Shown: positions 48,677 to 59,748 of the stretch, piece by piece
How the letters are laid out: every line of letters begins with the position of its first letter
How positions within the stretch are numbered: position 1 is the first letter of the stretch
Notes under the pieces: model-generated
The model's input: the letters and a program-made list of their open reading frames with translations, nothing else
The model's database searches: none
Told to the model about the DNA's origin: nothing
NCBI GenBank assembly: GCA_033239525.1
Contig: BSYO01000024.1
Coordinates: forward strand, 1,116,001 to 1,180,000
Source of the DNA: Nepenthes gracilis
Taxonomy: Eukaryota > Streptophyta > Magnoliopsida > Caryophyllales > Nepenthaceae
Direction of reading: 5' to 3'
Length of the DNA stretch: 64,000 bases
Program-made: the position numbers and the translations under genes

Positions 48677-49254
48677 AAGTAGAAGAAAACCCACCCAACC
48701 TAGGGACAGTTTAGGTCGTATGATTTTTTAGAGTGTTATGTAATCACTCATATGAGCAGAAAATATTTCAATCCTATTAACGAAAATATGATTCAAGCAA
48801 GTAGTATGGTGTATGCAAACTTCCTGGATTCGGCGTCGAATTGTCGTTGGTGCATGAGTGGTGCTTTTATAATCGGCTCACCGTATTGAGTGTACGACTG
48901 GCGTCCACCACTTCGAATGGTCATCGGGGCGATTTGGCAGGCGCCTTGGCCTATGGCCTATATGCTCCGTGGGATTTGGTCCTTTGTCATGATTGGTTGG
49001 GTAGCGTGCTGTTGTCATGCTAGGTAACCTGTTGGCCAATGGTTCGGGTCCCGTTGTCGGCTGATATTGCCTCAAGTGATCCGGACCAGTGCGGTGCTTC
49101 GCTGGATATTTTTTCTGCTGTGCAATGGGTGGTGGGTCGAGCATGTCGAGTCCCCATTGCAAGTGTTTCCATAACTTTTACAAGGTCTGTTTCTATGCAA
49201 CGGATTGCAGCGAGATTGGCCTGCTGACTGGAGCAATGCTGCGTAGTGAAGGTT

Positions 49255-49720
49255 AGGCCGGAGAAGATCTGGCGGTGAGAGCTCCGGCTAGGCAGGGAAG
49301 ATCCGGTGGTGAGAGCTCCAATTGGTTAGAGAAGATTTGGTGATCAGGAGCTCCTACAAGTTAGAGAGATCAGGCGTGTGGCGCTCTGGCAGGCCAAAGA
49401 AGATCTGGTGATGAGGACTGGCAGGCCGGAGAGATTTGGCGACGAAGAGGTCCTGCAAGCCAAAGAAGATTTTGGCGACGAGAGCTTCGGCATGCTAGAG
49501 AGATCGGGCGGCGGGGAGTTTCGGCAGGCCAGAGAAGATCTAGCGATGAGTTTCGGTAGGCTAGAGGGATCTGGCGGTGAGAGCTACGGCATGCTAGAGA
49601 GATTTGACGGCGATGACCTCCGGCAGGCCAAAGTGATCTGGCAGCGAGGAACTCTGGCAGGCTAGAGAAGATCTAGAGGCAAGAGTTCCGACAAGCTAGA
49701 GAAATCTGGCAACGAAAGTG
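49255..49720. repeat. About 35-bp minisatellite, about 13 units
   Basis: Unit GGCAGGCCAGAGAAGATCTG then GCGATGAGAGCTCC, with lengths of 30-36 bp. The plus-strand 95-codon frame at 49,378-49,665 is a translation of this array. Confidence 0.8.
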
Positions 49721-50337
49721 ACTAGTTGGAGAACCGGAACGCTCCTCAATCCGATTGGAGCGCCAAAACGTTCCTTAATTTGATTGGAACACCGGAGAGC
49801 TCCTCAGTCCAGAAAACTGCTATAGGCTCTCTGAATGAGAGATGGAGAGCTAAAAAGCTTTTGCGTTTTGTAGGGCCGTGAGACACTCTATTTAGTTAAA
49901 GAGCAAAGGATGGAAGCGAAGTATAAGTTTTGAGGGAAGCTTTGCTGCTTGGCCTGACCCATTTAGTCCTGCTCCCTGGAACAAGATCGATCATTTCTCT
50001 GGGAGTGGGCCCCATCGCTTAGATTCTCCCGAATACCGAGGTTGTCGAGTTCATGAGATAGAGACTAGGGGCCACCGGGGTCCTGAGGTCGTCGGGACGA
50101 TTGACCCTTTGGGGATGCGATTTTTCTTGGACTGCTTGAAAACTAATCGGTGAAGCCCACAGTGTTATATCTTTTGATGAGTGCAGACAATCAGGAAAAG
50201 AGTGCTCTACTGAGCATCATGGCTATCCAATAAGGGGTCATCGCCATGGGATGTAATATCTTCAGCCAATGTGCTGGCTGGAGTACGGGTACTAACTGTT
50301 TTTATTTACTGTTATGAGGTGGAAAAACTTTTTAGTC

Positions 50338-50357
50338 ATTCCCACAAGCAACCCCAA
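50338..50357 (-). other. Primer-binding site of the non-autonomous element
   Basis: Minus strand TTGGGGTTGCTTGTGGGAAT directly follows the LTR end. It resembles the TTGGCGCCGTTTGTGGGAA common at this place in plant Tat elements, with changes in the GCGCC part. Confidence 0.55.
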
Positions 50358-51601
50358 TATTGTGTCTCGAGTTTTTGATTATTATACGGATTAGGGAGCC
50401 TTCCAATCTTCCGTTGCGGGTCGATCTAAATCGAGTCTGATCTTTATCGCTGATAACCTAAAACTTACACAATACAAACCACAAATAAGAGATTAGATGA
50501 CAACGGGGGGCTATTTCCCTATTGACACTACAACGCTTAAGTCAGAAATCTTCCACAATAAACGGAGAAATGCACGTTTAAAGGTAAACATGGCAAGTGT
50601 TCAAAGATGTAGTGATGATGGGAGTGTAAGAGGGATGTATTGGGAGAATTGAACTCCTTGAATACGCCGACAGAGGGACGGCTTGCAGGTACATCTGACA
50701 GAGGAACGATTTAGAAGTACGCCCGACAGAGGTGCATTTTAGAGAATAAGGACTAAGTTGCACTGCTGAATCAACGTTCTAGTTATTTGAGCGGAGGGTT
50801 AACTTTTGGACAGCGAGCTCCTGACTCCAGGATGGAGGGATTGTGGCTCCAAGACAGGGGGCTAAAGTCCTTCGGAAGGGAGGAGGGCTGAGGGCCTCCG
50901 GACGGCGGAAGGGAGGAGGGCTGAGAGCCCCTTGGCAGCGGAGGATTGAGGGCCTCTGAACCGGAGGAGGGTTGAAAGCCTCCTAGCGGGCGGAGGGCTG
51001 AGAGTCTTTAGGACTAGAAGAGGGCTGACGGCCTTTGGACCGACGAAGGGTTGAAGGCCTCCTAGCTTGCGGAGGGCTGAGAGCCTTTGGATGGGAGGAG
51101 GGTTGACGTCTTCCGGATAGGTGGAGGACTGAAGGCCTCCTAATTGGCGGAGGGCTGATGGTCTCCAGACGGGAGGAAGGCTGGCAGCCTCTGGGACTAG
51201 GCTGGACGAGAGGAGGGCTGATGGCCTCCAAACGAGATGAGGACTAAAAGACTCAAGGACTAGAGGTGACCGAGGGGCCTCGGACGGGCGGAGGGCCGAG
51301 GGGCTTCCTAGATGAGATGAGGGCCGAGGGTCTCCTGGCCGCAGTCTGCTATCGTTGGTGATTGGCTAGCAACGGCTACGCCCCTCTCCGAGCCATGTGA
51401 AGCCTTATGGAGTTTTTTGAGTTTTTTCAAACTTCTCCAACTTATCCTTCAAAGTTTGAAGGTCCCTACTTTTATAGTGAAATTTATAGATGCACTATTC
51501 TTTCAAAAATAATATGGGACTTTTATTTTGAAATGATTATGTTGGATTGTGAGCTTACTGCGGGGTCTGACCCATTGGGCTCATGGTCGTTGGACCTAAC
51601 A
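50358..51601 (-). repeat. 5' LTR of the non-autonomous element
   Basis: Starts TGTTAGGTCCAACG on the minus strand and ends at the primer-binding site. Contains its own copy of the 26-bp GGAGGGCTGA..GGCCTCC array at about 50,825-51,335, longer than that in the partner LTR (about 510 against 360 bp). Confidence 0.75.
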
Positions 51602-51609
51602 ATTTTTAA

Positions 51610-52140
51610 TATTTTTAGAGTTTTTTGAATTTTGATTTAAATTTAAGAAATAAAAACTCTATTTTTTAGTTTTTTAAATGAAAAATAAAAAAATTAAATT
51701 GATTTTCCATTTTGTTTAAAAATTAAAATAAAAAAATCATAGTTGTTCACTTAGTTAACACATCATAAATATTTCTCTGTCTATAACTTCTTTATAATCT
51801 CATTTTCACACATCAATTGGACCAACCACATACTATTTAGGCATTGAGCCCAATGTTATGTAGGGGTATCCCCAAAAATAATAATAAAAATCGACATCAG
51901 ATCGAGCTGAAAAATAACATAACCAGGTGAACGGACACTTAGTCTATTGGGACCAAAAACACTAGATAATTATAAAATATGGTATGTCATCACCTCTCAT
52001 AGATCTTATTATTATTTCAACACTGATATTTAAAACAAACACATAGACTTCGTTATAATAAAAAACCAAAGAGCAAATACTTCAGAAAATCCACTTTAAG
52101 TCCAAGACCAAGGGATCCCACATTGAACGGGGCATCTTAA
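51610..52140. other. Spacer downstream of the F3'H stop codon
   Basis: AT-rich. Would include the 3' UTR and terminator of the P450 gene. No clear AATAAA was seen on the minus strand close to the stop. Confidence 0.5.
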
Positions 52141-52779
52141 TTATATATAAGCACGAGGGGGTAGCCTTGGCTGAGGGTGCACCACCAGGGGCTCCTTTCT
52201 CTGTAGGGTCAACCCGTAAGCTTCCTCCATGCTCAGCGTCTCAGCCGCGAGCCCGTTGGCCAGTTTCCAGTCGAATGCATGCACCAATGTGGCAGTCAAC
52301 AATTGGACCATCCGCAACCCTAAGCTCATGCCGGCACATATCCTACGCCCGGCGCCAAACGGAATCACCTCAAAGTCATTTCCCTTAACATCCGCATTGG
52401 GCCTTTCCCCACCCGGTAAGAAACGTTCGGGGTGAAACTCCAACGGTTCGACCCAAGCCTCCGGATCACGAGCGATGGCCCAGACGTTGACCAAGAGGGT
52501 CGTGTTCTTCGGAATGTAGTAGCCATTGATCTCGCAGCTCTCGGCTGCCATTCTTGGGAGAGATAGCGGGGTCGAGGGGTGGAGGCGGAATGTTTCCTTG
52601 ATCACGGCCTGGAAGTACGTGAGTTGGGTTAGATCCGATTCGTTCACGAGCCTATCTCGGCCCACGACCGAGTCCAACTCTAGTTGGACTTTTGCTAGGA
52701 CTTTAGGATGGCGAAGAAGTTCGGCTATGGCCCACTCCGTTGTACTTGATGAGGTATCTGTTCCCGCCGTGAATAAGTC
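52141..52779 (-). CDS. F3'H: F3'H exon 3: I-helix to heme loop and C-terminus
   Basis: Acceptor TTTGCAG|GACTTATTC. 212 codons plus TAA, ending PRLPPRAYI. Contains AGTDTS, ETFR, PERF, the Cys-heme loop and the specificity motif YGLTLQR. Confidence 0.95.
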   Translation of the reverse strand, partial: DLFTAGTDTSSSTTEWAIAELLRHPKVLAKVQLELDSVVGRDRLVNESDLTQLTYFQAVIKETFRLHPSTPLSLPRMAAESCEINGYYIPKNTTLLVNVWAIARDPEAWVEPLEFHPERFLPGGERPNADVKGNDFEVIPFGAGRRICAGMSLGLRMVQLLTATLVHAFDWKLANGLAAETLSMEEAYGLTLQRKEPLVVHPQPRLPPRAYI

Positions 52780-55700
52780 CTGCAAATAGAGGTAAAGTCG
52801 AGCGGGAGCCGTCAGAATTCTTATGTACACCCAATGGTAAATATTTTATCCTAACGAATTGCATAATTAGATTTTAAGATACACAAAACAGATTTAAAGT
52901 GTTGTCATAATCCAATCAATCTAGCTTATTATGATAAAATTATGGGCATTGAAGATATAAACAAGAACCAAATTACACAGAGGCAACTTAATATACATAA
53001 CCTTATGTTGTATGCTTTAAAAATGTCCAGAAATAGACAACCTTTTATGAACTAAATATGCATGCCATCTGGCTATTATTGTTAATTCCATCGAGAAGCC
53101 TTGATTGTACGACTAAACAAATCTTACAACCATACAATAAAATTAACTCAAGTACAGAAGTAGGTGACTCCAACTTCTTCAAATACCATAAAAAGAAAAA
53201 ACTGTGATATAATATCAAATAGATTATATATCACAATATATCGATTAATATTTATCTGTTGATCCACAATTGTTAAATATCTTTTTTTCTAACAGTGATT
53301 GATAATGATACTTTTATTTATATATGAGACATAAAGCCAATTAATTAGAAATTTTTGTCAAGACTATGCAGCATTTTCAAAAGTTTTGCCCTTCTTCTAA
53401 GGTTGATTTATCTTCACCCATCAAACTCGGAGCAATAAAATCAACAAACTGGTTGTTGGATCGACCTATTCCAAGTCAAACTAAACCAACAGGGTGATCC
53501 ACAACTGACTATTTGAGCTTGATCAAAAGACTTTAAGTCATTTTTTATTTTTTTCTAAAGGTCTTTCATTTCGTAGAGCAACTGGTCATCCATTATTGAA
53601 TTCCTAGTAATAAAAAAATCAGCAAATTGTTGGTGGATGTGGATCGACCTGTTAAAGTCCAAGCTACACCAACTTCACAATCTCCAACAAACATTCCACA
53701 AGCATTGCTCAACTTGTTCAATATAGAAGTCAATAAACAAAGAAATTAAATGTTTGAATTGGGTGGTATGTCTTTGGAAGTGGGGGTTCTGATTTTTTTT
53801 TTAAGGAAGGTAGAATGTGATTTATTTTATCTGGGTTGTTGAATTAAAAAATTTAATGGGTAAAATTTAAATGTTAAATAATATTATGTAAATAATTATT
53901 TTTGATAATTTTTAAATTTTAAGTTTAATGTTTAATAAGTAATAATATTGTGGAAAAAAATTAAGAATATAACTATCCGTAGTAAATAGAGAAAAGGAAA
54001 TTACCAGAAGCAAAGCCTTGATTTCAGTGTCGGTTAGCTTGCTACCTTCACCGTCGCAGTCATCCTTCAAAGAGATCAAAGTAGTGAGCAAATCTGTATG
54101 TCCATGGGAATCGCCGCCGCGGTGACCAACCTTCGCCTTGTGCTCCTCGAGGATATCGCCGATGAAGGTGTCGAACCTCTTGTGGAGCTTCTTCATCTTC
54201 GTCGCCACGCCTTGCAAGTCGAGCCACTCCAGCGCCGGCACGAAGTCGCCGATGTTGAAAACGCCGGCCAACACCATCAGCTCCACCACCATTTCCTTGA
54301 ATTCGTCGGCCTTCGGGTCGCCTTTTTCTGCGCCGTCGTGAAACACTTTCCGACCTAGCATCACCCTCGCTAGGGCGTTCGTCGTGCATACGTTGAGTAG
54401 CTGCCCTAATTGGACCGCCTTCTCCCCTGCGCCCGCTAGCGCTCGCGTCAGTATCCCTACCTCCTCCTGAAATTCAAACCCCAAAATCATGATACTCAGT
54501 ATAATTTTATACGCTTTGAATGAATACGCAGGATTTATCCGGCCGTTAGTATCGGATTGAAGGGACATCCTTCTTCCCTATGGAGAAGGATCATCATTCT
54601 CTTAATTTGGACACAGTTACGTATTTTGGATGATTAAATTTAAAATCGAACGGCCCATATTATATTATCCATTCAAAATATATGGGCCGTCGGATTTTAC
54701 ATCCGACGATTCAGATGAGAAGAAGGACGCCGGATCCGTCAGTATCATCCCGTATAATTTTAACCTAAAAAATAAGTATCAAAGTGAGAATAAAATATTT
54801 CTACTTATAAATAAAAAATTATACGTAAGAAATACATCGCTAAAATATACCTAAAAATATAAAATATTTTTTAAAAATATAATATTTAGATTAAAATATT
54901 ATTAATCAGAAAAATATTTATATAAAAATTACTATTTATATAAAAAAAATCTACTAAAATATTTTTTTTTCAAAATTTAGTATTTATTTAAAATAAAAAT
55001 ATATTTTAAAAAAATTATAATTTAAGTCGGATCAAATTGATCATTTTTACACGCAGCCATATCTGTCTCAAAAATAATTAAATCTAATTTTTAAATAACT
55101 ATTTATTTTAAAATAATATTTATAATTTAATTATTTTAAAATAATTAATTTTATTTAATTTATAATTTATAAAAAAAATAGCAAAATTGCACCATCTATG
55201 TCATACGACACCGAGCTACCGCCGGTGGGCAGGCGGACTGTGGCAGCTGGGCCACGTGACACGGTCACCGTTTGACTCCCCTCATTGGAAATTTTGAAAG
55301 GCTTCTCCACCAACACAACCTCACTGACCCCAGAAGTATTAATCAATTAACTAATTAGTAAATCAAACAATTAATTAATTGGATAGTTAATTAGTTAATT
55401 AATTAATTACTTCCTAAAGTCATTTTCACATTCTAAACACACATATGCTGGAGCGTTGGCGTCAACGTCGTCGTTTTGGGCGGTGGGTTGGTGTTCTCTT
55501 ATCACCATAATTTAATAGTAAATTTTTATAAACACCCATTCAGATAATTTTTTAAAAATTTAAATTTTATTCATTAGATACAGATTAGAAAAAAATATAA
55601 TTAATACATCTTTTTAAGAAAATGGACAGAAATGTGCCACAGATGCAATCTGCCCGTAGGTAGAAGTGAGTCCGAAATCAATTTTGATGTCAAAATTTAA

Positions 55701-57500
55701 GATTTCGCTATTAATCCTTATGCTAACTACCACTAATCGGCAACCACCGACAGGCAATAAATGATGTCTCGTCACATTCTTAGAAATTATCAACTTACCC
55801 AACATTAATCGATTTTTTTAATTTAATTTGATCAGATTAGTACGATAAATAGATAAAATATCATATCATTTATAATTATTTCAAAAAATTAAAAGGGTAA
55901 TCGGCTCAAGCAATCACAATTTCCCTATCGATAGCCCGCCGCTTCATCTTGGATGAATGATTTTTGACCTTTTCTAGGTGTTACCCATTTTTGGAAATCA
56001 CTAATTGCTAATTTAATTATTAACTATTTAAATTACATTAATTTTACATTTTCATATTCATTTCGTATGTGTAAAATTAAATCAATTATAATTTTTACTT
56101 ACCAAATTAGCATACCTTAAAAATGGAATTGATAATTGAAAATAATAATTTGAATAATCATCGAGTTATTTAAATAATTGGTAATTTTTTTACTTTTTAT
56201 ATTTAAATAATCATCTTAAAGAAATTTATCCCTAAATTTATATTTAGGAACGGTGGAGATTATGCTGACATCAGTTCCATTTTTATTGCCACAAAATCAT
56301 ACAGTATGTTCACTTTTTCTTAAGAACAGATATCAGCTAAATTAATTCATTCTTAAATATCGAGATCGATTTCAAGACAAAATATAAATACTATACTGGC
56401 ATCAAATTTATCTAATATAATTAATATCAATAGAAATTAAATATATTATATGATTTTATAATTATAAAAATTAGACCACGACAAGATGAAAAGGCCCCTA
56501 TGCTACACAATAATTCTCTAAACAAAGTTGCAGAAGGGCATGAACGGCAACTTCCCCACGCTATCCTTTTACAGAGGCAACAAAACGGCAACTTATCACA
56601 GCCCATTAGAACTTGGGATTTTACCATAAATATCGAGCAGTAATAAAAATTTTAATTGTCAAATCGTCAATAATTAATTCCAAAATGAAGACAGAAATTT
56701 AATGGTAGATGGCCGGCACCTAACAGTACACGAATTACATGATATCATGAGCGTATAATCAATCTTATGATACACCTGCAATTTTGTAATGATTTGATTA
56801 ATTTGATCGATTATTATAATTACATGTTTTTTTAATACAATTTCATTTTATTGAGGTTTACACCGTATTATATAATTTTTTTATTATTAATTTACATGAA
56901 AATAAAATACTAAGTAAGAATTTGCTGTATATTTTGCAGGGAAAAAAATGGATTTTAATTAAAGGATTCAGGGAAGATGAAGAGGGAAGAAGAAGGTGAT
57001 GGTACCTGGCGGACATGTCGAAAATCATCCAACGCCTTGGTGGAGAACAAGTGAACGGAGCAGATCTTCCGGAGCATCCGCCACCGGGGGCCGTAGGGCG
57101 CGAACACGAGGTCCTGGTAATTGTACGCCATATGCTTGGCGCCGGAGTTGGGGGGCCGGCTAGAGAAGTTGGCGTCGTGGGTCTTCAGGAACTGAGCCGC
57201 CGTCGACGCGGACGCTGCCACCACCACGTGGACGTACCCTAGGCGGAGGTGCATGAGCGGCCCGTACTTCCGAGCCAGGGCGGCCAGGCCCTGGTGGGGC
57301 ATCGCCCCCATGTGCGGCAGGTTTCCGACCACCGGCCACGGTCTTGGCCCCGGCGGCAGGGTCTTCCGGTTGCGGTTTAAGAAGGTGAAGAGGAAGTAGA
57401 AGAACAACGCTGAGGCTAAACTGTAGAGCGTGAGCTCTGCAGCAGACATGGCTTTCAGAGAGAGAAAGAGAGAGGAATCATGAAGCAGTGAATCCGCCAT
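52141..57500 (-). CDS. F3'H: Flavonoid 3'-hydroxylase, cytochrome P450 CYP75B; whole gene, 3 exons
   Basis: Exons 57,500-57,006, 54,466-54,005 and 52,779-52,141 join in phase 0 to 531 residues (514 if the Met at 57,449 is the start, closer to the family's 510-520). The enzyme adds the 3'-hydroxyl to the flavonoid B-ring (naringenin, dihydrokaempferol, kaempferol), leading to cyanidin and quercetin types, on the endoplasmic reticulum with a P450 reductase. Visible: N-terminal membrane anchor (about 25-41); Pro hinge LPPGPRPWP (48-56); NSGAKHMAYNYQDLVFAPYG; I-helix AGTDTS (324-329); ETFR (381-384); PERF (436-439); GGERPNADVKG; heme loop FGAGRRICAG with Cys467. In the last substrate-recognition site YGLTLQR carries Thr510, which is typical of 3'-hydroxylases; 3',5'-hydroxylases have Ala or Ser there. 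No stop or frameshift was seen, and it is presumably functional. Confidence 0.95.
52780..54004. other. F3'H intron 2 (1.2 kb)
   Basis: AT-rich, phase 0. No recognised insertion. Confidence 0.85.
54005..54466 (-). CDS. F3'H: F3'H exon 2
   Basis: Acceptor AATTTCAG|GAGGAGGTAGGG, donor CTTCTG|GTAATT. 154 codons: EEVGILTRALAG to TDTEIKALLL, including NIGDFVPALEWLDLQGV. Rich in GC, unlike the introns. A long minus-strand frame at 54,389-54,060 is a shadow of this exon. Confidence 0.95.
54467..57005. other. F3'H intron 1 (2.5 kb)
   Basis: AT-rich, phase 0. A TTAATTAATT/AATTAGTTAA-type low-complexity block lies at 55,338-55,410. A less AT-rich island at 55,200-55,330 is of unknown nature. Confidence 0.85.
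57006..57500 (-). CDS. F3'H: F3'H exon 1: membrane anchor and N-terminal domain
   Basis: Ends CGCCAG|GTACC in phase 0. Three in-frame Met candidates: 57,566 (adds a basic 22-residue stretch unlikely in a P450), 57,500 (chosen; MADSLLHDSS) and 57,449 (MSAAELTLYS, which puts the membrane anchor at the very N-terminus and gives the usual family length). The choice between 57,500 and 57,449 cannot be settled from sequence. Confidence 0.9.
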
Positions 57501-57537
57501 TTTTTTACGGTTCAGATACCGATGGCGGTGGTGTTTG

Positions 57538-57592
57538 GGTTGTATATAACGACGAATGAATGGCACGATAGAGATAGAAATTCGAGATATAA

Positions 57593-57632
<40 letters not shown>
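57538..57632 (-). promoter_or_regulatory. F3'H core promoter region: TATA-like box and (CT)n(AT)n microsatellite
   Basis: Minus strand GTTATATACA at about 57,550-57,541, about 45 bp before the ATG at 57,500. Just upstream of it is (CT)n (57,609-57,632) joined to (AT)n (57,593-57,609). If the TATA-like box is used, transcription would begin near 57,515, which favours the start at 57,500 or 57,449 over 57,566. Repeat length here could vary between alleles. Confidence 0.45.
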
Positions 57633-57633
<1 letters not shown>

Positions 57634-58059
57634 AGTACGAGAAGTCTAGGGTTGAGAAATGGCGATGCTATTAATTTACTGGTTAAAAGGAAGCAGTGTC
57701 ACCTACTACCGCCACACCTTCCCCGGCGCTGACCAAGTTCACCAGCTTCCCGTCTGGTTTGCTTGGTAAGCCGGAAGATTAGATAGGGCACGTGACCAAG
57801 CAGTGATCATTTTCGGCTCATTCTTATCCAGAGACTAATGATAAATGTTCATTAGCAAGCAATCGGATTCGGACAATACTTATCGATATTACAGATGGTT
57901 TGATAATCATCGAGTTAGGGTTGTAGTTATGAGTGACACAGACCAGTATGATGCGAGTACTGAAAGTGGTTGATACAGGATGCCCTTTAAGCGTTTTAGT
58001 ATTTTAGTATACTTTAAAAGCCTGTTGATAATTTAAGTCTTATTGATATTTATACTACA

Positions 58060-58690
58060 TATTCTGTATATAAATGCCTGCCTTTATAGATATAATTAAT
58101 GTCTATTTGATTAAAAATTTAAAAAATAAATAATAAAGATTGAATCTCTATTAAATAATTTAATGAAATTTTTATTGTTATTATATTAAATTTTTAATCT
58201 TGAATGTCGTGTGAATATAAAAGCTTTTATAATAAGAGAATGCTAGCAATTCTCTTTCTCTAGTGATGTTAATGTATTCTCAAAATTTTAGGCTATATGA
58301 GTACAAATAGTCAATATTATAAATTAAATAAATAAATAATAGAGATTATATATTTATTTAAATTATTTAATATAATATTTATAATATATTTATTAATATT
58401 TTAATATTGACCGTTGTATGGAGGTAAAAGCTTTTATAATAAAAGGGTCTTAACGGCACTAATTTTCTAAGTGTTATTAAAGTTCTCTCTAATTTTTAGT
58501 CTCCTTACCAATTTAACTATCAATATTATAAGTTAGATAAATAAATATTTAAAATTATGTAATTATTTAAATTACTTAATATAATTTTTATTATTTATAT
58601 ATCAATTCAATATTTAATTTTCATTATTGATTTAGAAGGAGCCTGCAAATTTAGAAGAACTTTAGCAGCTCTCCTCATTGTCACCATCGT
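58060..58690. repeat. AT-rich tandem array, MITE-like, about 215-bp unit, three copies
   Basis: The block TAAAAGCTTTTATAATAA followed by (A/G)AG...TCTAGTG/TCTAAGTG occurs at about 58,219 and 58,429, with a weaker third at about 58,635. The intervening AT-rich part (CAATATTATAAATTAAATAA and CAATATTATAAGTTAGATAA) repeats with the same spacing. Non-coding. Confidence 0.5.
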
Positions 58691-58816
58691 TTGAAACTCT
58701 GTCTTGAATATTCTTATATGTTATTCTGTCTTTTCTTTTTTTTTATCTTAATTTTGTTTTCAATATTTGTCATTTTGAAATTTCATTCTTAAAATCAATT
58801 TTGATTGTAACACTTT

Positions 58817-59748
58817 TGATGCATCATAGATTCAAGTTTTAAACGGATTCGGGTTCAATTGCTTATTGGGCTCGTGTCGAAGTCGGGTTTGATTTTCGTC
58901 TTGCGTGATTTAAATTCTACACACTACACAAAAAAGACAAGGAATTAGAAAAAAAAAGGTAAATTCGCTCTCTAATTTATCCTCCAATACTCAAATCAGT
59001 AATCTTTCTTCGAAAATGAAGAAAAAAAACAGAGTATGCAAGTATTAAAGTTGGAAAGGAAATGTGTGAGTCTAATTTGAAGATGCACTCAGCGTTGAGT
59101 AGCTTTGTGCTGTAGTGTGCTCATGGAGAGCGATTTTTATGCCATTAGGTTTGTTAGAAACAAGCAGTGGGAAAGAGAATAGTGACTGGTCATTTTGAAA
59201 GATGGATCGCTTGCATTAGTTTGAATACGGAGAGAGCATATTTTTTGAGTATGTCCCTTAAACTTTTTATAACCGTTGGACCTTACTACCTTCTTTAGGT
59301 GACACGGTGGGCTGTCAACCGTTTGAGGGGATCATTTCCATTTAATGAGAGGGTGCAGGCGCCATTTAGGACTGTAATGGTCGAGAGGATGAATTTTTTT
59401 CTCCGCGAAGATGTCGCATACCGTGAATACTGAAACTTTTATTTTGAGTCATGTGCTGATTAAAGGGCTTCCCTTCCGAGATGTATACTAATTTGGGGGC
59501 TTCCGTTTCAAAGGAGGCTATCGTCTAGGGAGATTTTTAATATTACGGTTAATTGGAGCAGATGACCATTACACGAGAGAAATGGCTTGTGGGCCATTCC
59601 TGGCTTGGGGCGCATCTGGTTTGGGCCACACTGGCTGCTTGGAGGCCTTCTTCATAAATTGGGGCGTTGACCATCTATGGGTCAATGGGTTTCGATTTTC
59701 CTGGACTGATCACCTACTTGGATTAGCCCACCCTAACCGTCCCCATCA
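58817..59748 (-). mobile_element. Solo Tat-type LTR, minus orientation, 932 bp
   Basis: On the minus strand starts TGATGGGGACGG and ends TATGATGCATCA, the termini of the family at 36,719 and 44,289. No polypurine tract or primer-binding site adjoins it. Flanks ACTTT (58,812-58,816) and ATTTT (59,749-59,753) differ by one base. It lies about 1.3 kb upstream of the F3'H start. Confidence 0.65.

Larger units (their letters stand above)
45885..51601 (-). mobile_element. Non-autonomous Tat-type LTR retrotransposon packed with minisatellites
   Basis: Two LTRs (45,885-47,011 and 50,358-51,601) flank a 3.35-kb interior. Read on the minus strand, LTRs start TGATGGATCC or TGTTAGGTCC and end near GACGCAACA, homologous to the LTRs at 36,719 and 44,289. 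A primer-binding site and a polypurine tract are in place, but no gag, protease, reverse transcriptase or integrase motif is visible in any frame. Flanks are TTTTT and ATTTT (shared ATTTTT if one base of slippage is allowed). The interior contains three minisatellites and each LTR a fourth. Open frames such as 47,179-47,643 (minus) or 49,378-49,665 (plus) are repeat translations. It would need proteins supplied by a Tat element such as the one at 61.6 kb. Confidence 0.75.

Noticed and set aside
49378..49665. 95-codon plus-strand frame
   Set aside because: Translation of the about 35-bp minisatellite.
54060..54389. 109-codon Arg-rich frame on the minus strand
   Set aside because: Shifted frame of the GC-rich F3'H exon 2.
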